The translations under genes were made by a program, and so were the position numbers. 58,446 nt of DNA, from the NCBI GenBank assembly GCA_002633005.1, contig NMRA01000066.1:403612-462057 (forward strand). Reading direction: 5' to 3'. Below the pieces are notes generated by a model. It searched no databases. It saw only the letters and a program-made list of their open reading frames with translations, and was not told the origin of the DNA. Source of the DNA: Phoronis australis (Eukaryota; Phoronida; Phoronidae). Below, one piece after another: positions 1-13,070 of this stretch. The stretch's first letter is position 1; each line of letters starts with the position of its first letter.

Positions 1-2930
1 GACCGCAATTGTCCACGAATATAGTAACCTTAGGTCTTTTGGGAATTTGTGGCCACCTGTCGAAGACTTGCACCAGGGAAATTAGCAGTAATAAGGCTTA
101 GCGCAACGACGTATTTTGATAAAAATTCCATCTTTTACCAGTTGTTTACATGCAGACAGCCACGCATGCGCAATTCAATCACCACTAGTACAGCAGCGAC
201 ACCGCGAGGAGAATTCTCCGAATAGCCCCATTGGTGTAAGCGTTCTGGTGATTTTGTGAACGACCCGATGAGCATGCGTGTTAGCTAACGTAAGTGGAGC
301 GAGTATCTATGCTGCAACACTCTCGATTAAAACTCAGTCGAACAGACGAGCGTAAATTCACAGTTCAAACTCTCATGGCCAGTCCCTCGGTATCTCAGGG
401 TCGTAAGCTTTAACACTAGAATGCATGGTTCACGTGCGGGAGTTGGCATTCCATGCCTAGAGTTCTATGATAGCAAAAAGGTAATTGTACGGTCACGTGA
501 CACGGTTATTGCACGGTGAAGAAAATAGGCTGTGAAAAAGTGTGTACATGTGTATACGTGTAAATTACACGTGTTTTATTACTAATAATGTTATTAGCCT
601 CCATCGAATAAGAATTTTCACTCGGTCTTCGGCCTCGTGAGAATTACGTACTCGGTGTAGCAACACAATTTTTTTGCGATGTAATTGTTAGCACACTTCA
701 ATTTACACATAGTTTGATAATATATTTTTTATTGAGCAATCGAATTACGGGTACGTTTTTAGAGATCATGTATTTTAGCTGAGAAGAGACATTTTTTCTG
801 AGAAATTGTTGTGTTGAGCGTAGAATAATTTTGAATTTTTAACTCAACTAAATGTTTTAGGTCCCTTTTCATAAAACAGGCCCCAAGAGTTCTTACTTAC
901 GGACCATAATCAAAAATGCAAGAAATTGTAAGAACGTCAAGTGGCAAAATAGCTCGTGACGTTTCAAGAAAAATTTCCGATGCTCGCTATTTAAGAAGCT
1001 ATCTTACCAGTGGCACGTTGAGATAAATCAAAGCAATGAGTTCAATTAGCCCATTGATCAAAGTAAGCCTGCCAAACCATAATTCATGGATAATGTCTTC
1101 GATGGAAAAAAACCGTGAAATGAGATGGCTTGGCTTTCTAAAAGGTACATGCACGTTAAACAAGACAAACTACCGACATTTCATGATATACTTTGTTAAA
1201 AGTATACTAAACCCTGTTGGGGATTTCAACCAAACCACGTTCTGTAACCAGCTGATGCATCATTGGCGTCAAAGATTAGATATTATGCTTCTTGGTTTGT
1301 GATCTTTCCTTACAGCTGTCGTGTAACTCACCTAAAGCGCAAATGCTTGCCTGTTTAGCAGACGTTGGAAGGAGTCTTCAAGCTTTGCTCCAAACGTTTG
1401 AGAGTTGTCGAAGGATACAGAGCAGTATTCTGTTTCAGGAAACTGGTTGAGAAAGTCGATTTAGTGTCTCGTAATAGGCCGAAACCTGGTTTGGAGTCTT
1501 TTAAATAGGATACGCTGGGTAGTTGAATTGCAAAACATTCCAGAAACGTGTGTCTTTGAACTGAAGAAAATGAGATTTGTAAATTAACAACGACAACTTA
1601 CGACATACCTTTTAATTTACCTTTAAGTATCGTTCCAAATAACCGGGACCCGGTCAGACATTGCCAGCAATATCACAGCATTAGTAAGCTACGAAACGCC
1701 GTGAAAGACACTGGTATTTTTCTAGCTAAACGATCTGATCAATACTAGAATTTTAAAATATTCAGAGCGAACACGACGGATAAGCACACTATGTCTTGCT
1801 AATGTTTTTGATTGCAACCCAGTTGCTAAGAAAACTGATTATGCACGCTTCATTTGCATTTTGTCATTTTTGTTCATCAAGCGAGACTCTCGAGGTACGG
1901 TTCCAGACAACCAGCGACTTTTTCAAAAATGTGCTGACCCCTTTGCTACTGGACTAGCTGTACTTTAATACCGTTCGCACATCTCTTCAATGCAAGAGAT
2001 ATGTGAACGATAGCTGGCTCTGAAAGGTGCCCATCACTATTCATCGTTAGAGCGTATTCAGTCATTATGCCGCCGCTATATCGAAAAGTGTCTACTAGGC
2101 CCTATTTCTGAAGGATATTATTGGGATTTTCACTCGTGGGTCTGTGACAACACAAGAAGTGGTCGTTTATGAGGGTACTTACGAGAGATTCCTCTTTGAA
2201 TTCAATCTTGGAACCAGGAAAAGGCCACAACTATACCAGCATTGCTTCAAGAAAAACCAATGGGAGACGAGTTTTAATTCAGTGATTTCTATGAGTTTGT
2301 GCACTTTAAAATATCTATAATATCTATGACCGAATACCACTAATCGGGCTTTTGTCGAACAAATCGGGCAAAATGTAAACCAAATATGAAACGAAATTGA
2401 TCATCATTAATAGTATAATGGGTAAATCTTAAGTAACAACGCTAAAAGAACATGGAATAACTCTTTTTGTTGCATGAGTTAATTTGCCTGAGAAGAAGTC
2501 TAGATTGCGAATATTTGCATCTGGAACATAATCCAGCGTTAGAGCGCTCCCTCACAGTTAAACACGCATTCAAAAGAAGTGTGCCGTATTGGATTGTAAA
2601 AACTGCGTAATTAAATTAACCTTACTTATCAAATGTGTCACGATCGATAACTAAAAAAGGAACTTAGTATGACGACGAAGGTTATTGTGTGATGAGCGAG
2701 AAGTACATTTAAAAAAATGAACGACTGTGAAAACCTTAATGCGAGCCAGACATATGATACATTCAGTTTTTAGAAACATCAAATTAAACCGTAACAGGGG
2801 CTGAAAATTTGAAATAAACGATTTCGACCCTAATTTTCGCATCAAGCAATCGGCCGCGACAGCAAGACTTTACATTAGGGACTAGGCTCGTGCAAAGAAA
2901 TTCCAGATTTTATATAAAATATTCTCAAGT
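1..2930. other. gene-free stretch left of GPCR 1
   Basis: I see no convincing exon. Reading frames are short and lack domain motifs. A small perfect inverted repeat (ACGTGTAA/TTACACGT with a 1-nt spacer) lies near 556-572. The string cataaaacaggcccc near 870 resembles the end of the MITE type described at 10705, but no partner terminus was found. Confidence 0.5.
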
Positions 2931-2947
2931 TCATTTTTATATTTCAG
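2921..2947 (+). promoter_or_regulatory. 3' splice site in the 5' UTR of GPCR 1
   Basis: A T-rich tract ends in tatatttcag with the AG at 2946-2947, 46 bases before the GPCR 1 start codon. The paralogous receptor has the same atatttcag string at 39691-39699, 28 bases before its start. The two genes share little else outside the coding region, so this conserved position suggests a real acceptor: an uninterrupted coding exon behind a 5' UTR intron. The upstream non-coding exon was not found. Confidence 0.55.
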
Positions 2948-2993
2948 ATATCCATGCGTCTGCCTGTGTGCTCAAGGAGTATTCGTCTCGTCC

Positions 2994-4049
2994 ATGGACA
3001 ACTTTACCGTTAGCGATTTCACGGTACCACTTTCTCCAAACGGTACAGAGAAAGCTACATTCGAATATCACGTGATATTCGCGTGCGCTATTACAGTGAT
3101 AACATCGCTCATAATCGTGTCAAATATTCTGAACATCGTCATCATATCCCGGACTCCGCAGTTGAAAAACAGTTCTGGACATTTGCTCATCCAGTTGTCC
3201 TGTGTAGACCTCCTTTCCGGAATTTTCATGGGAATCTTCGCCATTCCTTCTTCTCTATACGAACGTTGGATATTTCCTCAGTGGATATGCACGCTGTGCG
3301 GATATTTCGGATCAATCACGTTCACTCTTTCCGTGAACACAATAGCTTTAGTAAGCCTTGACAGATGCCTATACATATCCAAGCCGTTGCATTACAAGTT
3401 TCTTGTGACGAAATGGAGAACCTGGATTTCAATAGTTATAGCTTGGATTCTTAACATTATCTGGTACTCAATACCATTTTGCGTGCCTTCATGGGACACA
3501 GACATGACATTTCACTACTGGGAGGGTGCCTATTTATGCACCGTCGCGTTTGAGAGCAATTTCGTATTTTTCATGCTGTCTCTAGGCGTAATGTTCGTTC
3601 CGTCTACAATAGTCATATTCACCTGCCACGTTATAATGTATCTCATTTCCAGACAGGCTCTCCAGAAGGATGGGGTAACAAAAATTTATCAAATGCGTTA
3701 CAAGAAGCAATGGTTTCCCAAGCGAGGAGAGATGTATTATGCAGAAAGTCAACGAAAGAACATAATTCAGAATAATCAAGCCTTCAAGACTGTGGCAACG
3801 ATTTTGATCGCTTTCATTATTGCGTGGCTACCGAAACTCTGTTATTCCCTGGCAATAACTATCGAACGCCGATACAGCCTTCCACTCAACCTTCCACCAT
3901 TGCTTGCTGGCGTGGCCTGGTGGATAGCTGTTTCTAACAGCTACGTCAACTTTTTTATATATTCATACAGGAATAAAGCTTTCAGAAGAAACGCCAAAAT
4001 TCTTCTGAAACATTGTATATGGAAAATACCCGGCGACTGGGGTTATTAG
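2994..4049 (+). CDS. class A (rhodopsin-like) GPCR, orphan, paralog 1
   Basis: A 351-residue seven-transmembrane receptor of the plasma membrane, expected to signal through G proteins; the ligand is unknown. Two N-glycosylation sequons (N3, N16) precede TM1. Landmarks: N44 (1.50), D72 (2.50), C99 (3.25) pairing with C182 in ECL2, D123-R124-C125 at the end of TM3 (DRC, not DRY), W151 (4.50), P203 (5.50), W278-L-P280 in TM6, and N319-F-F-I-Y323 in TM7, where the usual Pro of NPxxY is Phe. Position 3.32 is Gly, so the amine-binding Asp is missing and an aminergic receptor is unlikely. The reading frame is uninterrupted and full length. The ATG at 2994 aligns exactly with the paralog's start and is followed by G at +4. 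The receptor at 39728 aligns without a gap through TM7 and is about three-quarters identical by eye. The subfamily cannot be assigned from sequence alone. Confidence 0.93.
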   Translation: MDNFTVSDFTVPLSPNGTEKATFEYHVIFACAITVITSLIIVSNILNIVIISRTPQLKNSSGHLLIQLSCVDLLSGIFMGIFAIPSSLYERWIFPQWICTLCGYFGSITFTLSVNTIALVSLDRCLYISKPLHYKFLVTKWRTWISIVIAWILNIIWYSIPFCVPSWDTDMTFHYWEGAYLCTVAFESNFVFFMLSLGVMFVPSTIVIFTCHVIMYLISRQALQKDGVTKIYQMRYKKQWFPKRGEMYYAESQRKNIIQNNQAFKTVATILIAFIIAWLPKLCYSLAITIERRYSLPLNLPPLLAGVAWWIAVSNSYVNFFIYSYRNKAFRRNAKILLKHCIWKIPGDWGY

Positions 4050-7000
4050 ACTCCCTTTGACTTGATGTCTTAGTCCAACAAGCTGACGACAAAAATACAG
4101 TATGATCGGTGAATGTCAAAGAAGCAAAGATATTTAAACCTCTTTGACCGTTCTGGCCTGCGTTCATTAAACCGAAGCTAATAATCCCGCTAAGGCGCAA
4201 GATGTCTCAAGTCTTTGCGAGATATCACCATGCATTACAAGTGAAGGGCGTCGTCAAAGTTAGCTTTTCTCGTTTAATCCGCGCATCGGGAACGCAGGTC
4301 TGGTAGAGCTGGTGACCACGATGAAGTGTTCATGTATATTACAAGAATCTGTTATTATGAAACGGAGCTCAGGACTACCTCGTACGCAAAATAGCTACAA
4401 TTGAGGCTTGCAGAGGAAACTGGACACGTAACGGCATAACTTCCTTGAGAATCATTTGAACATTCACTAGAGCGGCATGATAATTTAAGGGCGGTCCTGC
4501 TACTTTTTAGATGTTACTAAGACGGAAAAATGATAAGTTATATAGCTTCATCAATCTGTTTCAGAACGAAATTCAACCGCTTTGGGAAAGGCTTTCTAAG
4601 CACCAACATATTTAGAAGTCCGAATGATTAGGCGCCATCTGGCGGAACATTTTCCATCAACGTTTTGGTAAGTTGGGGTTGCTTGACGCCGGTTGCAAAG
4701 CTTTCAGATGCAGCTAAATTAGTTTGCCTTTGTTTAATTGATGTAAAATCTATGCAGTTTAGTTCCTTAGAAATATTGGACTCGATAAGGTAACCATATT
4801 GCTTTCAACTGAGCGTATTCTCCAATAACTTCACTATACACTAAAATGTTGGTTTAGCCAAAAGCATTATCAATGTCAAATCCAACTCAAACACTACGCG
4901 ATGTCACTTTCGTTTGTAAAATGAAATGTGAGGAAGCGGGATGGCAAACGACGAATTGATGAATTACATTATATATACTCGATTGAGCATTCATGACATG
5001 TACAATGGTAGAAGTGTTCCAAGTTACTCTAACCCCTGCGTGAAGGCATATGTTGAAGGTGATTGCAGATAAGCGTATTACCCGCTACGGGCTGTGGGAA
5101 AACGTTAATGTTCAAATTTACAAATATGCATGCGTGCCTGTTGAAGTCCAAGTGGAACTGATTGATTGATTGCAATCCAACTCTATTACCGTTCATTCAT
5201 ACTTGATATTACTATTTCCTGAATCCTCTTGTCATGGCCTTTCCAAAAAAATATTACTTGTATACTTGTACTGACTGGTACCTTCTTATTAAAAAAATAG
5301 TTTTTTCCGAAGCGTTCATTTACAACGAAGCTTTAGGGTGTCCTAAAACATCAATTTTCCAGCAGGTGTATGGTTATTTGCGTATATAAAACATGTGCAG
5401 TTGCGCCTTTGTGTGTTTTTTGGTGGTTAAGATTGTTAAATTTTAATTGTTAAATTGTGACTGTTGAATAGTCTATTGAATTGATATGTTATGCTCTATA
5501 TGCCTTTGTACCAAAGGGCGGTAAAGTGACGAGTTAAAGGTTAGATTGGTTTCCAGTGTTCTTGACGACGAGAAACGAGGCTAGTTTAAGTTCAGAAATG
5601 AAATGTCAGTCAATGCAAAATTGCCTGAAAAGTGCAGAAAGGCCTTAAGTCTGACGAAGGCTATATGCCTGTAAGTGTTAACTTTGTCATTTATTGTAAT
5701 TAATTATTACGGGTAGAAACTCGGTGAGTATTGCAACCAGGTTAAAGGATGACTGTTTTAAGTGCTTGTTTTGTCACTGGCATATTTTACTCACACTGAA
5801 AGGTATTTTGAACAAATTCATGCAAATGACAATTTTTCAAACCGGATGTGTGACACGGTGAGCAATTAGCACAATTCGACATTGTGCGTCTGATCAGCTT
5901 AAATACTGTTGCAGCAGTTTTATTACCTGTTTCTTGCTGCATTGCTCAAGTCCAATGGCAAATTGTCTGTACTGGGCTAGGACTGAAAAATGGAGGAGCT
6001 TCTGTGCAGCTGCACACATTCGTTAGTTCGGAAAAGGGAGAGAAGAGAGGTTACTCGGACCGGCTGACACTTTCGAAACATGCTCGCTGCATCATTCAAT
6101 TATACGGAAACGGTTCAAATTTTCTTTCATTGTAAGTACCAGAGCCAAATTGAACAAAAACGCCTTCAAGGAGATAACATTCCTATTTAAATTAATATGT
6201 CGTGGCCAGTAGAGAACATGTATAGGCAACGTCCTGTCTGCGAGTTAGCCGTTGGCGTACTATTTTCGTTTTGGGCAGGCGGCGTGTTCTTCGGTCGTGT
6301 TCACTCAGGAGGGTTTTAACGCATTGGTCCTTCTGTAGTTCCGCCGTTGATATGCAATAAAGCGCGCAATGGGATCACGGGCAACAGGAAAGGAGTAGTG
6401 TAAACGCCCAGAAAGTGGCGTTAGCACAGCCACACTCTCATTGGATCCAGCAGCAATTATAAGTTATCGATGAAATGACATTTCGTACTTTGCTAATGTT
6501 TGCAGACGTTGATTGGAATCGCACTCACTGTAAGTTACAATTCGAAATCCTTATTCCACCAATTTTTAGTTTTTCCGTAAGGGGCCAAGCAGGCTTGACC
6601 GTTTATCAAAAGTGGACGACAGCATCCAATCAAGAAGTCCATTTTGTTTTACAGGATATCCTTAAATTGCACCCCAAATGCAAAAGTTTTCTGTATTGCA
6701 AAATAACGTTCCGGCTGAATTGAGACATTATTTAAATGAAAAAGAGATCCTTGTACTCAAATTGCTGTGGTGGATGTTGAATACGTAGGCCCTTTGATGC
6801 AAAACATTCCTTTTATAAAGCTGCAGTTCGCTGTGTTTAGCTGGATAAAAACTGGTCTCGTAATGTGTATTCTTGAACTTGGACACTGATGAAATACACA
6901 AATATTCCGTGCGCGTCTGGAATGAGTAACTTCGTCGTTTTAGTGATTAATAAAACCAAAAAATGCGAGATAATTCGATTTCCTGAAAGATTATACAATT

Positions 7001-8673
7001 TTCTACACGACACGAATACTGACGTTTTTACTAGAAACATAAGTCGCTGAAACTTCAACTGGACATGGGGAATTTCGACCATCTCCATCATGGTCAGTCC
7101 GACGGAGAAACAGACGAAATTCATTTTATTAAAGAGCAAGAACAAAGAATGGTATTCTTGAAGCTTGTTTAGCACATGATGAAGTGGTATCGTGGAAAAC
7201 CCGCTTTGTCATGTTCCTATATAATTTCTCACTTTGCATCTCATTGTCAGACAATGACTCTTAAGCATGCGGAACACCTCGGGTATTTCCGGTAGTGAAC
7301 GTATCTGTGCATGTGCTGACTTTAGTCACTCGGTCAGTCACGTGATTTTCATGCTAGAGAATGGTTGGCCGTATCACTGAAGTTCGCAAATTTGCAGATA
7401 ACGTTCACCTCTCAGTAGGAATCTCAGGATATAAAAATGCAGGGAGATGATCTTATGCGTACCCTAGTACCTCGGTCCAACTCATTTTGTAAGGGGATAT
7501 AAAACAATTTAAAGTTATGTAGGACCAAGTTTTGGCTAACTTCGGAACATCATGTCTTAGAAATGGCTTATCGGATTAATATGAAACTTTCAGATACTTG
7601 GCTTTATGCACTGTTCTCGAAAATTCTGTTATGAATTGTTTTTAAATTGTTCCACTTTTCATTGGGGGCTAACAACAAATTGGACTTTTATGATTTTCAT
7701 GAAAGAACTCTAAATGTTGGACACAAATGATACTTTAGAAAACTGCAACAGCGTTTTTGAACCTTTACACAAAATGAAAGTTGACCTTGTTATTGAAACC
7801 ACAGTTCTGCTATCAACATACTTTTCTTTTTTGCTAAAAATGTGGTCATGTGACTCAATTAATGGCAGACTGATAAAAAAGTAAGAAAATCAAAATTTAC
7901 AGGTCATGTGCTTTCAGAAATTATATGCCTTTACTGGGTAAAATCTGTATTTTCATGGGTATTTGGCGAAACACTCGGATTTTTTTGCGTAAATTTACCT
8001 GGGTGATTTGAATGTAATTTTGTTTGTTTACATTTATTTATTAACTGGGTCATTCAATGAACCCTCTGCATATGGGCTGTGCCTACTCTTACTGAGTTAA
8101 AATCTATAGTTTCGTGGGTATTTTACTAAATACCTGTGAATAAAGTCATACACAACCTTATTCAACTTGTGCAAATTGTTGTCTGTTGTTAGGTCAATTT
8201 AGATCATGGTGATTGAGTAATAAATTTGTTTTAGATGTCAGACGTTGTTGTTTTTTTTTAAAAAAGCTGCATCCACGATACAAGCGACTGGTATACTCTC
8301 ACGTGGTCCGTACATGTAGACAGTGTTTTTATAAAATACATCAGGTGGCGTGTAGACCAAACTAAAATGCTTCCCAACAAAATACATCACCGAAAAGCAA
8401 ATCATTTTTGTGTATCGACAGCCACGTTTTGTATCATTGTGTATCATGGTATCGTATTTTGCTTCCTATGCCCTGCAAAAGGAAAGACACTAAAAGACGA
8501 ATGAGCTACCGTCAAAAACGTTCGAAATGAAATTTCAAATGTGTGTTGGCCATAAAGGTACAACTTGCAAGTTACGGAAAATAATTATATCAATCATTTT
8601 TGGCGTTTATTTTTTAGCCTTGTACGAAATTTAGAACGTATACCGTACAATTTTGGGACAGCTCATGTACTAA
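4050..8673. other. anonymous stretch downstream of GPCR 1
   Basis: No exon with recognisable protein content was found. The part from about 7520 to 8150 belongs to a dispersed repeat annotated separately. The short frames at 5884-6135, 6475-6723 and 6837-7175 show no motif, membrane pattern or splice context and are probably chance. Confidence 0.45.
7520..7635 (+). repeat. dispersed repeat family R, copy 1
   Basis: The segment with cggaacatcatg, cttatcggattaata and ctttatgcactgttctc matches 12761-12895 (+) and, in reverse complement, 52158-52232. Further similarity to the 12.9-kb copy resumes near 7905-7950 (tttactgggtaaaatctgta), so this copy appears to carry about 270 extra bases in the middle. 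The family type is unknown; no terminal repeats were seen. Confidence 0.6.
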
Positions 8674-9419
8674 TTAAAGGGGAATGCCGCCCCAAAACAA
8701 CCTGTTTTGTATCATAGTAGATCGAGTAGTTCTACTCGATAACGGCAGGTTTGGTTGCGTTACCTGACACCTGACGGCAGACCGAGGTGTTGAAATTATC
8801 CAATGACGTAATTTGTTTCACATCAGTCTGTTCAGCAGTTCACAGCACGGGTTACTAGTGTCAGCTTATCGCTTGAATTCATCGTTTAACTCCAAAAAAA
8901 TCATCACACTTCGATGTAAAACCCTTAAAAATACACAGAGTTCTTATAAAAACGTGTTGTTTCATTTCGCTGTTGCGGATTTATTGGTATTTGGACACAC
9001 CGTAGCTTACAAAGTTTGGCAGGCCAATTTACCAAGGTGGCGTAGCAGAAGTTTGGGATATGTTCGGAGATAAACTCGAAGTATTCTTCCGTGTGTTGTT
9101 TAGACTTGTGATTTTTTGAGTTCTAAACACACTAAACGCTTGTTATCGCGGCCAGTGGCTCGGAACCCGATCAGGCCCGTCGCGGCCGCCTTGATTGGCA
9201 CGAACATAAGCCAGCTTCAGTTGGAAACATAACCTCCAGTCACGAAAACATTATAATAATGAGCCAAAGAAATAATGTGCACGTAATTATTTATGTGAAT
9301 TAGCCACGAAATTGAAAATCTACTTACTTGTGAGGGGCCGCGAAGTCGGGTTCCCCTTCCACAGACCGTCAGGGCAAAGGTTGTACACTAACAATGATTT
9401 GAATCATGTATTTGTATTT

Positions 9420-9701
9420 CTAAATAAAGATTCCCCTTACATGTGACCATAGCATATAAAATCGTGCAATTGTTTCACAACAGCTTTCTGTCAGCAAACA
9501 CTGAATTAGCATGCGCTCACACGGTGCCCGGTCAATTACCTTCATTGTCAGCATCAAAAGCCGGTAACGCAGTGGTTTATTCATTGCTGGATTCTCAACA
9601 TTTGCACTCACGAATACTGCAAAGGCATTACAAATTGTATCTAACGAGACAGACTTTGTTTCAGTTTTACATAAACATTGGTTAAGGTGAGAATAATTCA
9701 T
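9420..9701 (-). pseudogene. second conserved reading frame of Kolobok-like copy A
   Basis: This 93-residue frame, downstream of the THAP frame on the same strand, has counterparts in copy B (14153 and below, cut by the N gap) and copy C (from about 48486, +). The stretch TETKSVS-DxICNAF is almost unchanged in all three, and the best-preserved copy ends in a Cys-rich part (APCERMLIQCLLTESCC). It may be a remnant exon of the transposase or of an accessory protein. I do not recognise it. Copy C terminates early in this frame. Confidence 0.35.
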
Positions 9702-9874
9702 TTTGAAAAAGAACGCAGAATAATAAACGTCTACATGGCAACTCGCCCGGCGTCAATCCCAACTTAGTTTAGAGCTGGGAGTAATGGTCCTAGGTCAAGA
9801 GCTCATCCGACGAAGACTTTACAAGTCGGATCGTTAGGTTTCACAGGCAATCAGTTCGAACCGGAATACACTGA

Positions 9875-10150
9875 TCAAGAAATACTTGAGAGGCACCGTG
9901 AACATGCACAGGCAACGGAAAGTATGGATAGTTCTTTAGTAAGCCGGAATTCGTCAGAGAAATCACTGTCGACGAAATGCCAGCCACAGACATGGAGATG
10001 TTTCACGGCCTCATACTTGCTATTAACAGCGTACCTTTCATTCTTCACTACCCCGAGCCACTTCCTAAGCTCTAGAGGAAGTTGAAAAACCGATGTACCC
10101 GCTTTCTTCGCAGCTTCATAGTTCGGACAATCGGGAACGATGCATCGCAA
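9875..10150 (-). pseudogene. THAP zinc-finger fragment of a Kolobok-like transposase
   Basis: A 91-residue frame starts with a THAP-type C2CH zinc finger: C3-x4-C8, W31, then C55-x2-H58, with the typical start MRCIVPDCPN. THAP domains bind DNA and form the N terminus of P-element and Kolobok transposases. The frame lies about 180 bp inside the right end of element A and points inward, as expected for a transposase start. The AVPTIF-like box and the catalytic region are missing, so it cannot be a working transposase alone. It is the only one of the three copies with an open THAP frame: copy B has an in-frame stop, and copy C has frameshifts and has lost the last C-x2-H pair. Confidence 0.7.
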
Positions 10151-10704
10151 TATAGCGATATTTACTCTGCAGACGAACCACTGACGTCGCTGCGTCGTTT
10201 CTCACCTTCCTCACAGGTTATCGCGACACCTCTCGGCAAGGTGAGATCGATCGTTTAAAAGGCGATGTGGATATTGATCGATTAAGACGGTAAAAAGACT
10301 AATTAAATCGGGTTGCATTCTCCTTTAAGTTCACGCATAGCACAAATGATAGTTTGTGTTGACTTCTCGAAACGAACCAGCGATGGCATAGACCACATAA
10401 CCAAGCCTCTTTCGTTGGTCAATATAGGATGTCTTAGTAAGAGCCCGAACACATTTTTTGAGGAAAAATTCCTCTGAAGCCCGTTTTGTGCTGTCTGGTA
10501 GTTTCCCTAACGGTGGCCCCTAAATTCCCCTTGTTCTTTGGTAATTGGCGAACTTGTGATTGCAGTGATGCAGATTTCGAAAACTTTTGATATAGACGAT
10601 AATAAAACGGCCTCAGACAGTTCAATACTGATATCAAAAGCGATTTTTGAGCTTAAATTTTGGGATAAAACGAGGCGCTGTGTCAAGTCAAAGAGTTTAA
10701 AGTC

Positions 10705-10952
10705 GAGTCCGTTTCATGAAAGTGCCTTAAGATATTTGGTCTTGGGCTCCAACTTAACACTTCACTTAGCCAAGTAATTATAAGAACATCTAAAATACTT
10801 TATAAGAAATCATCTCGGCAACTATCATTATGTGTATATTCTCCAATACTTTTGCTCAAGTGAGATTTGATAATTTGTCGGAAATAGTTATGTGGAGCTT
10901 AAGGCCAAATCTCTGTCGTAAGTCTTAAGTCACGTTTCATAAAACAGTCTCC
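10705..10952. mobile_element. MITE with imperfect inverted ends
   Basis: The left end, gagtccgtttcatgaaagtg followed by ccttaaga, is mirrored in reverse complement by gagactgttttatgaaac-gtgacttaaga on the right. This gives imperfect terminal repeats of about 28 bp around a 248-bp AT-rich body without coding capacity. It abuts another MITE at 10961. The ends resemble Harbinger-type MITEs, but the target duplication is not clear. Confidence 0.5.
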
Positions 10953-10960
10953 AGGGCAAT

Positions 10961-11097
10961 GTTCAGTAACACTAGGACCTCGCTGGGACCTCACTAGAAA
11001 AGCAAGGCTTCGCGAGATTACGCAAGATATCGCCGCGTTTGTTAAAAAAACACATGATTTTGGCTAGATTTTTCTAGTCGCGAGACAGCTACTGAAC
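10961..11097. mobile_element. CAGTAACGCTAGGACC MITE, copy 1
   Basis: This 137-bp element begins gttcagtaacactaggacc and ends ctactgaac, and is homologous along its length to 41447-41583. The 41-kb copy keeps longer mirrored ends (cagtaacgctaggacc and ggtcgtagcgttactg), so the pair defines a small inverted-repeat family. Internal sequence such as aaaagcaaggctt and ttttggctaga is shared. There is no coding capacity. Confidence 0.65.
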
Positions 11098-13070
11098 TCT
11101 ATCCTTGTCTCAAGCCATGATGACGTATAGTCAGTTCTACCTTAGCCCATAAATCACCTTTAATCCAAGAACAAGTTGATCTCCATATCATCCATTAGTC
11201 AAGTTTAATCTTTTGCGGAGGTAGAGAAACACACGGTATGATTGATCTAGTTTTCTTTGAAAACTAGGGCAGTTAATACATTTTTAAGCCGAGTCGAACA
11301 TAGGAACAACGATTTATCCCATTTAAGTCAGTTCTTTAAAAAAATTGATGCCTTCGCTTCAAGTGACTAAAAAAATAAAACTTTAGTGGCGTTCGGCAAA
11401 TGTCAAACTAATCTTAATATAAAAGAGTGATAAGTGCGGCAGACTGTACTTTTTCACAAAAGGCGGATAGAGAATAGGATGGTTGTAAATTTCACTTATG
11501 TCCTGAAATTAATCTTTTTTGGGTGAAAAAAATTCACAGTCTTAGGAGTGGCTTTCAAAACTATCAATATGGCGGATATCGTTAATCTTGATTATAGTAA
11601 AAAAATATGAATGTTTTTAGGGATCTTCTGAATTGTCCTTGGCGATTTCCTACAATCCTTGTTAAATCATCAGACTGGGTCCTTCTAACCATCAGCCCTT
11701 CCATATGAATCATTTGGGCGTAAACTTTTCAAGATCATTGGACTTCATCAGCAGGATGAAATTAGTAGAAGCAATATGGTTCACGATTTCCACACAGTAC
11801 AAAATGATCGATAATAGATCTTTTATGAAGTGGCTTAAATTTTCGCCATTCACGAGACTTCTATTGAATTCCGTTATAATTCGTGATAAATCCCGTATTT
11901 CGCAATGATCTCCTGTATTTTTTGCACCCTGTTACATCATTTTATAAAAAAGTGTAGATTCCCATAACAACCTGTTTCGGAGTATTTTCTGTTGTTAAAA
12001 GAGTACGCAGTGATTATAGTGGCTGTAGTTGAGAAAACTCCACGAACCATTATGGAACTCTATAACCCAACTACAGTAATTGATAAGAATTCAGTTTTTA
12101 CAGAGCCTGATACAAATTGTATAATTTATATTTATAGTTTGTTTGGCTCTGAAGGTGTCTTTTTGTCTTATCAGTGTTTTTGTGCATGTTATGTTCACTT
12201 CATATTTTGGTTTTCGAGAGATAATTCGACAGAAACTTTGTAGCTTTACAAAGTTCTACTTGTGCTTACAGCTAAAGCAGCAGGCACAGCTGGTAAACTA
12301 TTATAAAATTTTCACCCGCGTTCCTGTGGTCAATTAGTTTAATGAAATCAGTTTGCAAGATGTTACATCATACATTTGCTTCATATATGCATATAAAGAC
12401 CGTCATTATTCGAAATGATGCTTCTGCTCGTAAATTCCTTATGAGCAATACATGTTGATTATTTTCATTTCTTCTCATTTTTCGCGGTCATCATCAACAG
12501 AATTGACAATCTACGAAAAGTACGGCTGCCATTATTCAAAATTCTACTTGTGCTTATAGTTGCTGTATCAGATGACATATGTAAGTTATATTATTAGAGA
12601 ACATTAGATTGTTTAGCTTTACTTTACTTGTTCTTGTTGTTCAAAAACAAAACTAACAGTGCTCGTCCAAAAATGTGTTAGATTTTCATGTTAGCTATAC
12701 AACTGTACTTTTACTTGAACCTCAGAAGTGACCTTGACCTTTTATTTACTTCAAGGTCATCTAGGACCCTATAAAAATGGCCAAACCTGACTGAATTCGG
12801 AACATTATATCTCAGAGGTAGCCTATCGGATTCATACAAAACTTTTAAAACACTATGCTTTATGCACTATTCTCAACGACTCTGTTAATAAGCGTAGCAG
12901 ATTGATGAAAAGTAGTCAAAATCCTGTTCTACAGGAATTGTACTTATAGAGAACGTATACCTTTATTGGATAAAAATCTACAGTTGTATGCTGGGGTGGG
13001 GTTTGGAGGGAACAGTTCATAGATACCGCAGTGGGGAGATAGCGGAGAATCAGTCTCAAAGAAGAGATTC
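11098..13070. other. AT-rich stretch between Kolobok-like copies A and B
   Basis: No gene is supported. A short internal similarity (ttctacttgtgcttacagct at about 12252 and a close match at about 12542) hints at a decayed repeat. Family R copy 2 lies near its right end. Confidence 0.4.
12761..12895 (+). repeat. dispersed repeat family R, copy 2
   Basis: Shares ctaggacc, ggccaaacctgactgaattc, cctatcggattcatac and ctttatgcactattctc with copies near 7520 (+) and 52158 (-). The best-conserved core is about 90 bp. Similarity to the copy near 7.5 kb continues downstream at about 12955-12985. Confidence 0.6.

Larger units (their letters stand above)
8674..10328. mobile_element. Kolobok-like TTAA transposon, copy A (non-autonomous)
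   Basis: The element runs from TTAA (8674-8677) to TTAA (10325-10328). Inside these are imperfect terminal inverted repeats, AGGGGAATGCC on the left and, in reverse complement, AGGAGAATGCA on the right. A subterminal palindrome (ATCGAGTAG-TT-CTACTCGAT) lies near 8720-8741. Copies at 13071-14757 (same orientation) and 47635-49842 (inverted) share the ends and interior. A TTAA target duplication together with an encoded THAP zinc finger is the combination known for the Kolobok superfamily. At 1655 bp, with no complete transposase, it is a deletion derivative. Confidence 0.8.

Noticed and set aside
8813-9073. Frame found in all three Kolobok-like copies (also 13186-13386 and 49513-49731)
   Set aside because: It lies antisense to the THAP frame near the other element end. 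Its similarity is explained by shared transposon DNA, and it decays into different stops in each copy.
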